Shown one piece after another: positions 43,463 through 55,838 of a stretch of 64,000 nt of DNA; positions within the stretch are counted from its first letter, which is position 1, and each line of letters begins with the position of its first letter. The stretch comes from Eleusine coracana subsp. coracana (taxonomy: Eukaryota; Streptophyta; Magnoliopsida; Poales; Poaceae), in contig CM064420.1 of the NCBI GenBank assembly GCA_032690845.1, positions 62,050,707-62,114,706 on the forward strand, in the 5' to 3' direction. Below the pieces are notes generated by a model. The model was given only the letters and a program-made list of their open reading frames with translations, was not told the DNA's origin and made no database searches. Both the position numbers and the translations under genes were made by a program.

Positions 43463-44410
43463 TTACCACCGAATCAACAGCACACACCAGTGACAGCGCT
43501 AATCTGTTTCGCTACTAGTAGTAACTACTCGTATGGTTTAGTAGTTTTCGTGGATGTACACTCTAGGTTTGGTTTTGGGCAAGAACCGTATATTTTTTTC
43601 TTTATTATTATATTATTAAAGAACTTATAATGGTGATGATTGATTCTCCTCATGAACCTGGGATTACGCTTTTGTTATTTTAATTCGTTTGATGAGCCAC
43701 AAACCATGTGTTTCAGCAGTATTCCTCTTTTTTCCCCAAAAAATAGAAGTTTTCAATCAGTTCCAGGGAATAACTTCAGAACTCGGATGTTCTCTCGACA
43801 AATGAATAAGCATGTCAGGTTCCTGAATATATTCATCAGAACAGTCCTTGCGCTATTGGCAAACCAAAGTCGAACCAACAACGAATATGAAAAAAATTCA
43901 GGTCCATCCAACGTAACTGCAACAAAAGAGTACAACATGAAATACGCCTGGTGGCATTGACAATTGATAATAAATTGCCATTGAAAAATGAGTTTGGATC
44001 CATAGAATAGCATTGCAACCCAAATCAAAATTTCCCAAGAATCCAACCACAAGACCAGACCTCTTATCTACAGCACCAAAAGACCAAAACATACATTGAA
44101 CTGACCAGCCCCTAAACTACCTAGCAACACCTTACCCGTTCCTCTAGCCTACTTATTCCTTCACACCACAGGAGTATACCCCCCACAATGTATTTACCAC
44201 CAAAAGCCCCTCCTCACTTTCTCCAGTATACCCAATTACATATTTACCTCCAAGCTGCCCCACTTCCTCTGGTATACCGCCACCATGACTCAAATGAGCA
44301 AAAGAAAAGAAATGTGCTAAAGTACTACACTACGAACTAGTAACCATACCAATGCAATTTCTTCACCGTCATCCATGTACTTGCGTAGCAGGATGATGGT
44401 GAAATAGCTT
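43463..44410. other. Convergent 3' flanks of G8 and the RING-VWA gene
   Basis: AT-rich, non-coding by eye. 44350-44410 and some of the preceding bases are probably the 3' UTR of the RING-VWA gene. Confidence 0.5.
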
Positions 44411-47400
44411 CTACCTTGGCTGAGGTTTTGCCAAGAAAAACCTAGGTTGTTGGCCCTGTGATGAGCTCTGAGGTGAAGGGTGACGGTTCTGGGAGCGCTG
44501 CAGCATCTGAACCATGGATGGTGTCTGATATGAATAAACAAGCGTTGCACTATCTGTGGAATCCCCTCGTGCCGTGGCCCTCTGCCACGAATGTGAGCTC
44601 AATCCAGACAGCAGATATGCCCTCCCTGAAGCCTCATATCGTTGCCTGTTAGCCATCCTCTCCTGCATCTCCCTCAGCTCTGCATCAAGAGCTGCGCACA
44701 GGCGGTCACCACTCCGGCTTGAAAAGGACTCGGATAATACCTTCCTGCAATCCTCAAGAATGGCAACAGCGTCAGAAAGAGCACCTCTCTCAGCAGCAGC
44801 CCTTGCAGTCTCAATGGCATCAGCGGCACGAAGACGATTTCTCTCACGATCAACCTCCATGCAAACTGGTTCAGATGTGGATGATTTAGGCCTCAAGATC
44901 TTTACTTCATCGCTTTTGATCATTATGGCTTCATTTGTCAATGGGTCTCTGTAAGCACTAGTAACTTTCAAAAGTGTGGTCTGTTCACAACAATGTGGTA
45001 AGCTCACCGACAGTAAAAAGTCCCTCTCCTCATCAGCATAGAGATGGCCAACATCAATTGACCCATTTCGCCCATCTCCAGCCACTTTACTCAGGTAACT
45101 TCCAGATTTGATGGAACGAAGCTTGACATCTGGGTGCACACACTCCACACTTAGATGCATATTCTGAGCAACAACACTAAGAAGCCCACCTATACACTGA
45201 GCAAATGCATCCTGAATAACACCTTCATCCTCAATGAAGGAGAATGTACCACCAGAAGCCTCAGAGATTGAATGCAAGGCATCTGAATCATGATCTACCC
45301 CAAAACCAAACCCATGTACAGGCACTAAGCGGGATGTGTGATTTAGAATGGAAGATGGAACAAGCGACCTATAATCTGGTCGAACACCCCTAACATTTGA
45401 AGGAATATTGTAAGTGTCTTGGCCATCTGACAATAGAATAATGCTGCATACTGGATTCTGATGGCTTCGGTCCTCAATAACCTTAGCAGCTTTCTTAAGT
45501 GCATCAGAAATGTTTGTACCGCCACTAGCACCAAGTGAGTTAACTGCTTGCAAGGCCTGCTGCCGGCCAGAGTGTGACATCCGTCGGAGAGGGAACAACC
45601 TTCTGGCAGTGGATGAGAAAGCGATGACTGAAAGGCGATCAGATGGTCCAAGATGTTGAATAACAAAGCCCATGGCTCGCTTCAAGAGTGCAAGTTTAGT
45701 GCCTGCCATACTGCCACTAACATCAAGCACAGTAACTAGATCAACAGGAGCACGAGTTGTAGGATACCCAGTTGAGGTTGCATTGACATGTCTGCCATTG
45801 ATTTGTTCTGGATTAGCACATGGGGCTTTCAGATGGACCAGAACAGCAAAGTCATCAAGCGACGATGACTGTGGAATGGCTGAAAACTCTGGATATGTCT
45901 TAATTTCAACAGTTCTACTAGATCCAACATCACAACTGTCAGCAGCCTCCATTTTTTGCAATGGTTCATCATCGTTGAAGTCTACTGGCTCAGAAGTATG
46001 CATGACAGGAGCTTCTCGCTGCCGGTTAGGAACCTGGCGAAGAAGAGCCATGTAGGCATCTTGCTGCGGTAGCCGAGCATCGTTCACATTCAGCCCACCT
46101 CTTCCACGAGGAACTATAGAAGATAATGAGCGATTGAATGGTATCTCTTTCCACTTGGCCCGGCAAACTGGGCATACATGGTTTCCATGCTTCACACTGG
46201 AAGAAATGCAGTGAAAGTGAAACATATGAGAACATTCAGCAGTGAAAAGAGCTTGTCCTTGACCCGGCTTCATGGAATCAAAACATATGGCGCACATTCT
46301 CTGTCAAAAGAACAACAAAAGGCACATTACTCATCTTTTCTTTTCTTTGACTGAAGAAAATGGCTAACAGTACTGCATCAATTTTGTACGCTAAGTGAAT
46401 AAAAGATATGGCACAGTATTAGTATAATATTGGTATTTGCCAATATCGCATAAGAAATCCTACCAACTGGTGCTATTTAAGGAGTTTGGCTAACAAAAAT
46501 CAAAACCATCACCACTAGACAATAACTACCTAAAAGGGGCGCTTTCCACTGATTTGTTCAACCAACATGTGGTACATTTTTTCAAGAAACAAATGTTTAG
46601 AAAATACTAAAGACATCTTAAGATAGGCATTAAAACACTGGAAGTTGGTCACATTGTGTGGCACTTTGTAGAAAATTCAAAACCTAAGCAGTCAAACAAA
46701 AACAAATGTCAAACTCATATGCCTGCCAATAAAATTCAACCCAATAGATCGTCACACTTTGACTTACCAGATTGTCAATTTTGAAAACATAAACTTTTTG
46801 CAAAGGCAACAGTGCAGGCCTCACAATATAATTAATAATTTAGTGTTTATTTCCCTGACATGTTACTACTTATTGCTGACCAGGACAAGCAAATTTAGAA
46901 CTGTCAACCGCACCTCCTGAAGATAAATGTCAACTCTACAAGGAGATACTAGTGAAGTTGCTGGTCAAACAAGGATACCTTGATACACAATTTCAACCAA
47001 GTTTGATATACCCCCATTTTACACATTAAAAGAAAAAGGTGACACCATAAACGGCGTCCACGCATCGTCCCAATCACATGAAGATTGTATCAGGAAACTT
47101 TCAGATCTAAGATCTTGGTCCATTGAAAAAAAATCACAACTCACAAGCTTGCCATGACAACTGTATACAGGCACGCCTCTGAAGACATTACGCCAAAAAA
47201 AAAACAACTAATAATGCAGGCAAATAGACATCGCTTTCAATGGACATAAACTAGAGTTGGAAAATATACTTGACATTGAGAAAATCTAAGAAATTGGTAT
47301 TGGAAGTGGTAGAGGGGAGAAGATGATCCACGTGAACACATCAGGAAGTTGGCCAGTTGGTCAGCAAAGGAGGCGAACTTTCCCTTCCGGGGAAGAACAA

Positions 47401-48417
47401 GTAGAAGCAGTAGAAAAGCAGCTCACGTTAAGCTGCGTATATGACACAGAACAAAGCAAGTGGAATCGACCCGTTCCAAAGTGCCTTGAAACTTGAAAGA
47501 TACCCAAACAAAACTAGCAAACTGACCGCAGCCCCAGAAATCCCAAAGAATCTCTGGGCACACAGAGATCTTAGAAGATAAAAGAAAAATAAGTATTTGT
47601 ATATAGAAAAAAATGCGGGTATACATTAGAAAACGACACTAAAATACAGTACATATGATAAGAGAAAATTAGAACTAGTATGTGACATCATCTAGCAAAG
47701 GAGCATCCTTTTTGGATGTTTCCATACAGTAATTTTTTAGGGAAGACGATATTGTGAGGGAGTAACATGTAACGATTTCAGTTAAAACGGCATGCGCTCG
47801 AGACAAATGGCAGCTTAAGACAAAGCAAGGCCTTAAAAATCAGATGCATACAAGAATGCTGGACGCAGGCAAGAACATCCAAACCGAAACGCCCATCACT
47901 GCATCCAAAACAGGCCGGCCTCTTGCAAGAGCACGGCATCTGCTTGATCTGCAGCCAATCGTTCGCAGGCGCAACCGCATTGCACCAATCTGTACCTAAA
48001 CCCAACCAGAAACCCAGGACATTGCCGTACCGGCATCTGTCTCCGTGACATTTCGCATCTACGATGCACGGCTCCGCCCTCAACCGGATGCAGATGAACC
48101 AAGCCGAAGCATAAATCTAAACAAACAATGACGGGAGGAGCTTGTTCCGAGAAGTGGGGGATAGATAGAAAGAAATGTCTCACCTTGGAGGATTTGCCTC
48201 CAGACTTGGACCTCCGGAGCGCGCCGGACTCCGCCGCAGTCGTCACCGCCGGCGTGCTCGGCGCCGACACGAGCGGTGCCAAGGACGAGTCCAATGAGAG
48301 CGCGTCCGACGAGCGGCGCTCGCTAGCGCCGTCCTCCCGGTCGCCGTTGACGGCGGGGAGGTGCACGCACAGGCTGACGCTCAGCGCCTTCTTGGCCTTT
48401 CTCCACGCCCCCTCCAT
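44411..48417 (-). CDS. RING-H2 + VWA E3 ubiquitin ligase (WAV3-like)
   Basis: Probable E3 ubiquitin ligase of the WAV3/EDA40 type (in Arabidopsis, root gravitropism and auxin response). Two exons on -: 48417-48184 (78 residues, MEGAWRKAKKALSVSLCVHL to SKSGGKSSK) and 46300-44411, total 707 residues; the intron is 1,883 nt. RING-H2: RMCAICFD, ECSHMFHFHC and HVCPVCRAKW (about 80-128). VWA: PVDLVTVLDVSGSMAGTKL holds the DxSxS MIDAS motif (about 271-275); SGGTNISDALKKAAKVI and LLSDGQDTYN follow. The C-terminal VWA-int/DUF-like region has ADAIETARAAAERGALSDA; the tail is Q/S-rich. Exon 1 matches the N-terminus usual in the family, so the start at 48417 is preferred over the internal ATG. Confidence 0.93.
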
Positions 48418-51400
48418 TGCCCCTACTCCCCAACACGCTCAGCGCCGCAGATTCGTCCAACAAGCTCCTGCCTTTGGCTTGTGGGAAAGATTGAGAGTGC
48501 TACTAGCAAATGAAGATTGAATGGGGGAGGAGGAGAGAAATGAGGCGGTTTTGAAGGGAAAGGTCTGCCGCCATTGGAGAAAGGTGGCGGCGGCGGTGGG
48601 TTCGGCTGTGGGTTGCGGCGGTGTGCGGCTTTTGGTTTGACCTCAGCGCTGAGGGACACGAGAGAGAGGGACAGGAAAGAGGCACAGAGTAATAAGTGGA
48701 GGAGAAGAGGAGAGGGCGCGGGGTTTTGACCCGGGCACTGAAAAGAAAAATGGAAAATGTCATGAAAACGAGAGGTGTTTTGCTCGCGGCTAGGCAACGA
48801 AATGGTTTTGGTTTTACGCGGGACGAAGGGTTGGTTTGGTCGCCGGTTGGTGGGAGCCTGGTGCTTTGGTCATAACCATGGGATGCAAATGGAGCTTGTT
48901 GCTGGCAAACTGGCAAGTGGCAATTGGCCCACCCACAGTTCCTCCAAACAGCCCAAGTCCAAGCGTCAGGTTTCCTTGTTTAATCGGCGTCACATGTGAT
49001 TCTCACTAAAACTGCTCGTTTATGGTGTGCAGGCGTCAACATTGGCATAATCCGTTCTGTTGCCTCCAAATTAGTTGGTACTAGCATTAATATTAGCAGT
49101 GCCTTTTTCTTTCATTGTTGTGCCAGAATCTCCCATCCATAGGTAAGCACACCCAGTTTTGACTCCGGCCTTTTGTCTTCAAATTGCGCATGGGTCGACC
49201 AGGATATGCCCGACTATATCAAACTTCGGTAGTAGCACAGATTCAACTCCCGTCGTGGCGGCTACAGTCAGTGAAACGTTCCAGCAACACTTATCCAAGT
49301 TCCAGGAATAATTCCAAGAGCGCCAGCGACACGTATCCAAGTGTTCCTACTACTACTCTCCCGTTCTACTAAGCTCGTGGGCAATTCCTGCTCTTGTCAG
49401 CTCTCGCCAGATCGTCTTCAAAGCATCCATCCAACGCCAAGGCTTCCAACTTTTCAGCTCACATTTAATCCAAGATCGCTGACAAGTCTGCATAGTGTCA
49501 ACCACCAACTGCGTGAGCATGACCATCCCGACCCAGCCAACATATACATTTCCTCTAGAAGATGGGCGTAATCCATGGACTACTCTTATGGCCTGTTTCT
49601 TTGTTTTTTCTCTCTTGATAAAGGAATTAAACAGCCATTAGGTACATGGAAATGGTACTAGTTGACGCCATGAGAACGGTTGCCCCTCGCAATCAAGAGA
49701 TAAGCAGTCACATCTGAGTGCATTGTACTCTGCCCGGGAAGAAAGAAATGGGCAAGCAGGCATTTCTGCAGTCTCCGTATTACTTACCGTGTTCACGATT
49801 GATGCGGCTCTCCGAGCGCAGAAAACCTTGGTCCGGCTGCCTCTTTTCCGGGCATCATGTACGAACCAAATGTAGGTGGAAAATCCTTTTCGGAGAGCTA
49901 CTCGAAATCGTACATTGAAAGTGCAAAACCACTATGCAATATCGAATTCGTGTACTTCAATATCATAAATGTTTTTTTTTGGTCAAGTACGTCAAGGATC
50001 TGCCCGGTTCAGATGTACCAACTACGTACAAACGTCATGCGATTGATTCGTCAACAACCCGTTTGAACAAAAATGGAATCAACACATGTTAAATATTCAG
50101 TAAACTTTTTAAAAGTACAAGTTACTAGTAGCTAAACAAATGATACGTGCACCGCGTGTCGCTACCGCTGGCGTCGTCGCCGTGCCAAAACCGAAGGGTA
50201 TCTTGTTCTTCCGGCACAGGAGGCCAGGATGCGGCAGCCAGCATACGAATCGCTTGCCCATGCGCACGGCCGTGCGCGATCCTGCACGTGAAGCGCGATC
50301 TGGAGCTGGAGGCCGAGATTCCCATGATGCCCCGCCGGCGCACGAGGAATCCTCCGCGGACCACGAAACTCTCTCCGATCCTCGCGAAAAACGACCATTT
50401 AATTTGTTTGAGCCTTTCCGCCATCACGCACCACCCGGCGAACTGGCGAAGGTGATCGCCGGAGAGTAGTTTAGGCGTCGCGGCCATAACGCTGCGCGGG
50501 ATGGGGGACGCCGATGACGCGACGTGATGGATGGTGGTGATCGCGAAAAAGGGAACCGGCACAGTGCCCGCCGCCCGGGGTAGCATGTGTGCAATTTGTG
50601 CCATGATGACGCTGCCAGCAGAATCATGGGTTCAGCGTATAGATTAGCGGCAGCTGAGCTTGGCCTGCTCTTTTTTTTTTTTTTTTTTGAAGAACTATTC
50701 CTACGTCGGATAGGAGAGTAGTATAGTATAGTGCCTCTGGATGCTCAAGTAGTGGCGTCGCTTTCCGGTGTCTGCCGGCCGAAAAAGTGGCGTCAGCTTT
50801 ATGTCAGGGGGGATTCTTTGCAGTAAGTTTATAAAAAGGGGGTGTACAAAGGTGCATCAACGGGGGAGCTTTGTTTAATAAGCTGACCCTGAGTCCCTGA
50901 CCTCCTTTATAGAGCCTAAACGTTTGGGTATGGTTAATTCATCACTGAATGACATGACTTTAACAAAAGGTTTGATATATCACTACTTGCGTTGCGTGAT
51001 TATTTTGGGTTTGACCCGCGCGAAGCTTCAAGTAAAAGGACAATCATGTAGTAGTAGTTACTATGAAATAAACACGCCATCATCATTTGCATGTATGTAG
51101 AGACAGAGTCGGCATGTACGTTTTGTTTGACCACGACTGGGAGAGAATGCTTAAAACGATAATCATGCAGGAAACATGGCGCCTGGCTCAATAAAAGAAC
51201 CGATAACGCTGGTGGTCTTTTAGACTCTTCATCAGTCCTTATTAATGAAACGACTAGTAGTAGTAGTATAGGACTAGTAGTTAGCGTAGACAGACTGGCT
51301 GAGTGCATTGCTCATTATTGTACTGATGAAACGCGCGTTTGTGTTTGCCTTGGACATACTAGTACCTGCTGCAGAGACTCATAGCAACCGTAGGACCTCG

Positions 51401-53040
51401 GTCTCTCGCCGCCAAGGCAGGGCAGGGTACTCCGCCTCATTTGCAGAAACTCGATCCACGCGCCGTTCCGCCGCAGCAAAATGATGGGAGAAAGAATCAT
51501 AACCTTTGAAAAGCTACGCACAGGCGCAGGTTCTGTACGCCGCTACCGCCATACCCTTGCGACGCATGCCAGCAGAGTCACGACTGATCACGAACACCAC
51601 TTGGATCTTTTCTGATCTGATCTGATCGATCGAGGGTTCGACCGTGCCTCTGTGCCGTCTGAACACGCCGCAGCGGATGCCTGCCTGCCTGCCCCTGGAC
51701 GGCAAAACCCAGCCGTGCCTGAACTGAGGTCACCGGCAGCGCCCGCGAGTTTGATGCTGTTCGTCGGCACGGGAAAGGCACGCATCATGACGGGCCTGCG
51801 GCAACGCGCGCCGGCGAGCCCCTCCTCCTGCCTGACCTACCCACACCAGAGAAAAGCGATGCAGGCGATAAAAGGCCCTGCGTGCTTTTGTGCTGACTTT
51901 TTGCGCTCGAAAAAGCCTGAGAGAGACGGAGGAGCGCACCATCAAAAACGGCGTCGCGCCGGGCGCACTTTTCGTGCTGTGTTGCACGGCCGTTCTCTCG
52001 CCGCCGCTAGCAAACGAGTCGGACCTCATGGATTGCGAGTTGGGACGTTGTTTGGCTGTATTTTAGGACGCGCAATGAGCAGCATCTGTCGAGATACAGA
52101 GCTACTGCTGTTAAACCGTGGGGGAGATTTCTTCAGTGCCAGCGTATATCCACGAGCAACGGGCGAGTGGCAAGGCCGGTGACATGGCTCCCGACAACGA
52201 TGTTGAGAGAGCGCAACTGACACGCATGTGCAAATGTGCCGGACGTTCACGTGCCCTGCGCACGTACGTACGTGTGTCGCACCCTGCGGCGCGCTGCTAC
52301 TGCGACAATAATGCATGATTGCGTCGCGTGGTCCACATTGTTGACGTCAGCCGCACCGCACAAGCGTTTGCTGCTCCATCGCCCGCGCCGCGACATCGAG
52401 CTTATCCATGCTCATGCACGCACGCTCTCGATCCTTCGTCTTTTTTCGACAAAGGTATGTAGGGGAGAGAGCTTACTTTGTGATATGGACTCGACAGTGA
52501 AAAAGGTCCACCACTTATCTGATGCCCACTACTTTTGCCAATCACTTTCGTCCAAGCTTTGTCATATCCAGTGTTTTTGTAAACACTGCGTCTGCGTGTT
52601 GCCACTATATATTGTGTGTGTGTGTGTGGTGTGCATCGGTCAGCGGTGCTAGTCTAAACTTCATTCAACGGCCATGGTGCACATGAACCAAACGAGTTCC
52701 GTGAGTCACCACGTTCAATGAATGGCATGTCCCGTCTCTACAACTCAGGAAGAAAATTTGTACGCTTTGTAAGACTTTGCGGCGATCTCAAGATCATTTT
52801 TTGCACCGGCGTGGCGGCGCCCATGGTGAATTGCCAAAAGTGTGTTGGAGTTGGAGGGGTGGCATCGGAGAAGAAGGAAGAAACGCGTGGAAACAAATCT
52901 TGGGATTTCTGTAGCTTCCATCCCGGGCCGCTCCTACATAAGATCCAGCCCATAAGAACAATTTCAGGCCCAATACGGACTTCTCCGCAAACCTGTCTCC
53001 ACCCCGGGTCCCCGGCGGCGCGACGCCGAGTAATAAGGTC
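48418..53040. other. RING-VWA promoter and long intergenic region
   Basis: 48418-48720 is CT-rich on -, a likely leader and promoter of the RING-VWA gene. Beyond that no gene is supported. GC-rich frames at 50125-50604 (-) and 51652-52182 (+) have no recognised domain and overlap other-strand frames. An 18-base T run lies at 50672, and (GT)n near 52614. Site II-like GCCCA words at 52945-52975 probably belong to the next gene's promoter. Confidence 0.5.
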
Positions 53041-53046
53041 TATAAA
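53041..53046 (+). promoter_or_regulatory. TATA box of the SMAP1-like gene
   Basis: TATAAA, 81 bp before the ATG at 53122. AGCCCA and GGCCCA motifs precede it within 100 bp. Confidence 0.6.
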
Positions 53047-53121
53047 ATATTCCGGTGATCTGCGCACGGCCGCACAAATCTCCAAACCCACGCCGCGAAA
53101 TATCAGCCGCACACCTGCAGG

Positions 53122-53505
53122 ATGGAGTCGCGTCGCCACCACCAGAGGTCCCGCAGCGCCCGCGGCCCAGCAGCCCCACCACCTCCCCACGGCCACCACG
53201 CCCGCCAGCCGCCGACCCCTCGGTCCCGCCGAAACCCTTACTCCCCCTTCGCCGACGCCTTCGTCGACTTCCCCATGGAGGAGGACGCCGTCTCCGCGCT
53301 CATGGACATCGACGAGTCCCCGCTCAACGGCGCCGGCTTCCTCGACGAGGACGACGGGGAGGCAGACCTGTACGTCGGGCCCTCGCGCGGCGGGCGCGGC
53401 GGCCGCGGCGGCGTCGCCATGGACATGCGCGTCGGGCCCCTCCCCTTCGCCGACTTCTTCAACAGCTTCGACGGCGCCGACTTCGACGACACCGACCTCG
53501 AGTGA
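53122..53505 (+). CDS. Small acidic protein, SMAP1-like
   Basis: Single-exon 127-residue protein. The N-terminus is basic and proline-rich (MESRRHHQRSRSARGPAAPP). An acidic middle has FVDFPMEEDAVSALMDIDES. A glycine-rich GGRGGRGG and the F/D-rich C-terminus PLPFADFFNSFDGADFDD follow, ending TDLE. The F/D-rich end recalls Arabidopsis SMAP1, a small nuclear protein needed for the response to the auxin analogue 2,4-D and linked to the COP9 signalosome/SCF machinery. This protein is about twice as long because of the basic N-terminal extension. Assignment rests on the C-terminal motif only. TATA box and start context support 53122. Base composition is very GC-rich. Confidence 0.65.
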   Translation: MESRRHHQRSRSARGPAAPPPPHGHHARQPPTPRSRRNPYSPFADAFVDFPMEEDAVSALMDIDESPLNGAGFLDEDDGEADLYVGPSRGGRGGRGGVAMDMRVGPLPFADFFNSFDGADFDDTDLE

Positions 53506-54868
53506 TTGGGTATTTGGTGTCGCGTTCCGAGGAATTTAGGGTTGTGTGATGTTCTGTCGATATCTTTGTCGGATCTATGTGGTAGCTTATCGATGATGAG
53601 ACTAATTAATTGGGATCTGGATAACTATTTGGTCCGATCGATCTAAGTACTCTTTGCGGATCATTGTGCATTTATGCTTGCTCATCATGGCTGCATCAAT
53701 ATGATCTCTGAAATTGTTACATATTATTTTCTGTTTATGTTGCGATTGATCTCTGAATTGATTTTTGTGTTATCGTTGGAATGCTTAGGTGTGATCTCGG
53801 TGCTCTGTGGGTCAAATTATAGGATGCGTTCAGAGGTGAGGCTGAAAATGGTAAATTTGTCTAGAGTTAAACTGTCTAGGATTAGATTAGTATATCTATC
53901 TGGGTCATTTGCTCTGTTGAAATTGCCGTAGAGATTTCATTAGTATGGTAGGTAACATATTTGTACCTCTGGCAAATGTCAGTTTGGTGATTTAGCACAG
54001 TTCCCTCTAATTCTAATCGTAAGCATAGTCTGTTCATCAAATTGGCACTGCAGAGTCCTTTGAAATCTATAAGATGGGTCTAGAATTGGGTGGCACTGTA
54101 TGGGAAGTTCCTTTTAGTGTCAGAACCATTGCTCCTGATTAGACAGGTTCATGTCATGTGAAGCATCTGAATTCTGAGGATCTTTTGGGATCTTTAAGTA
54201 CATTTTTCTACATTAATGTTGTGTTTGTGCTTGCTACATAAATCGCAGCTCATCCCGGTTAGTATATTTGGCCTGATCAATATTTGAATGTTTCCTCTAT
54301 TATTATCCTTCTATTTATGCTGCGGACGGTGATTTATGAATGTTTGTAGACTTGTGGTTATGTCTTTGCATATTGGGGTTGTGTTTGTTAACAAGATCGC
54401 AGTGAGTAGGTATCTTTGGGCTGAGTTCTGAGATGGCATTGAAATCAGCTAGCTGTTAAGAGTTAGACTGGCTGCTTTTTAGTTATCTTGATTGATCCAT
54501 CAATTGATCATGCGTTGAAATGCCATTAGCATGGATAAGACAGTTTTCTTTGACAAATGTCAGTTTGGTTTTTGCTGTGAAGCCGCAAGTTCTGCATCAT
54601 TTTCATCTAGAGCTTTGGTTTAGAATTGGGGTGGCATGCGTTGTCCCTGTTAACATCAGGATGCAGAGCATCCTGTGAGTTCACGAGCCAACAAAAATCC
54701 GATGTGCTTCTGATTGATGTGTTAATACTTAGTTCTAGAGACTACCCCAGTATGTTATGTATATGCTGTACAGTGACCTTTCTCCAACTACACCTGTTTA
54801 TCATATAACATATAACATAGAAAAGGTTGGCCTAATAATTTCTTTCAACTTGATGCCTCTGACACTGT

Positions 54869-55059
54869 CAAGAGATAATTAGAATTTTTAGGACTCTGGC
54901 ATCTTTACCGTTTTTTATAACTGAATGCTTTCGTTTCTTCTGAAGCTACTGAAGTGGTGTCCATGTCAAGAGATGATTAGAATAATTAGGACTCTGGCAT
55001 CTTTACCGTTCTTTGAAACTGAATGCTTTCATTTCTTCTGAAGCTACTGAAGTGGTGTC
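54869..55059 (+). repeat. Two-copy tandem repeat, 96-bp period
   Basis: GTCAAGAGATAATTAGAAT at 54869 and GTCAAGAGATGATTAGAAT at 54965 start two copies, each containing AGGACTCTGGCATCTTTACC and ending GAAGCTACTGAAGTGGTGT. Copies differ at a few sites. Confidence 0.85.
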
Positions 55060-55745
55060 AAATGTTATAGTAGTACTTTCATTTGTGAAATTGATAGTTG
55101 TTTCTCATATGTGAAATTGTGTATGGCTCTTATTCATTGTGATTGTGATTATGCACAACCTAGGTACAATAGTACTTATAACAGAAAACTCGTCAAACAT
55201 AGTTGTCAGACGCCTATATCTGCCATGTTGGTCAGTGAAGGTAAAAGGCAAAAAGGTGTTAATCTTTTTGCTAAGAGCTAGTTTTGTGGAGTAAACCCAT
55301 GTTTTGACTTAACTACGATACTTGTTCATTTGCGCATTTAATTCAAATCATTTTTAACCACAAACCTTGCTCCTGTATGCTTGTTTATCAACATTGGGGA
55401 TACATCATAGAAATTCATTTTATCATAATATTTTCTAGGTTTCAGTCGACTGCAAGCTTTTACTCGATGGTGAGTAAATTTGTATTTTGATTTTTTTAGG
55501 ATTAGGTTTGATGTGATGACTTAGGGAATTGATTCAAAGAAAAATCAATCAGCTTTCGATCAGTTGAAAATTAGCAAGCGCATTATTCTATCTCACGTGT
55601 CCGGACTAGAATGTGAGCTCTGAAAATTGAACTATGTGTGATCAATGTCATTCTCAACTTCCAAACCTTCCAAACATCTCAGAAGGCAAGAGGCTTGCTC
55701 CTGCAGAACACGAGTGAATTTAATAAATTGACTAATACAACAATA

Positions 55746-55838
55746 CTACCTCTGGACTTCTAATGTTGTCGTTCGGACAGAAGTTTTGAACTAAGTGAGC
55801 TGTCTAAACGTCAACAAAAAAAGGTATGGAGGGAGTAT
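55746..55838. mobile_element. Short Stowaway-like MITE remnant
   Basis: TACTACCTCTGGACTTCTAA at the left and GGTATGGAGGGAGTA at the right are imperfect inverted CTCCCTCC-type ends. Only ~93 bp remain, so it is internally deleted. Confidence 0.5.

Noticed and set aside
50125..50604. 159-codon - frame in the 48-53 kb gap
   Set aside because: It has Met and hydrophobic stretches but no recognised domain, and + frames of similar length overlap it. Left as unproven rather than called a gene.
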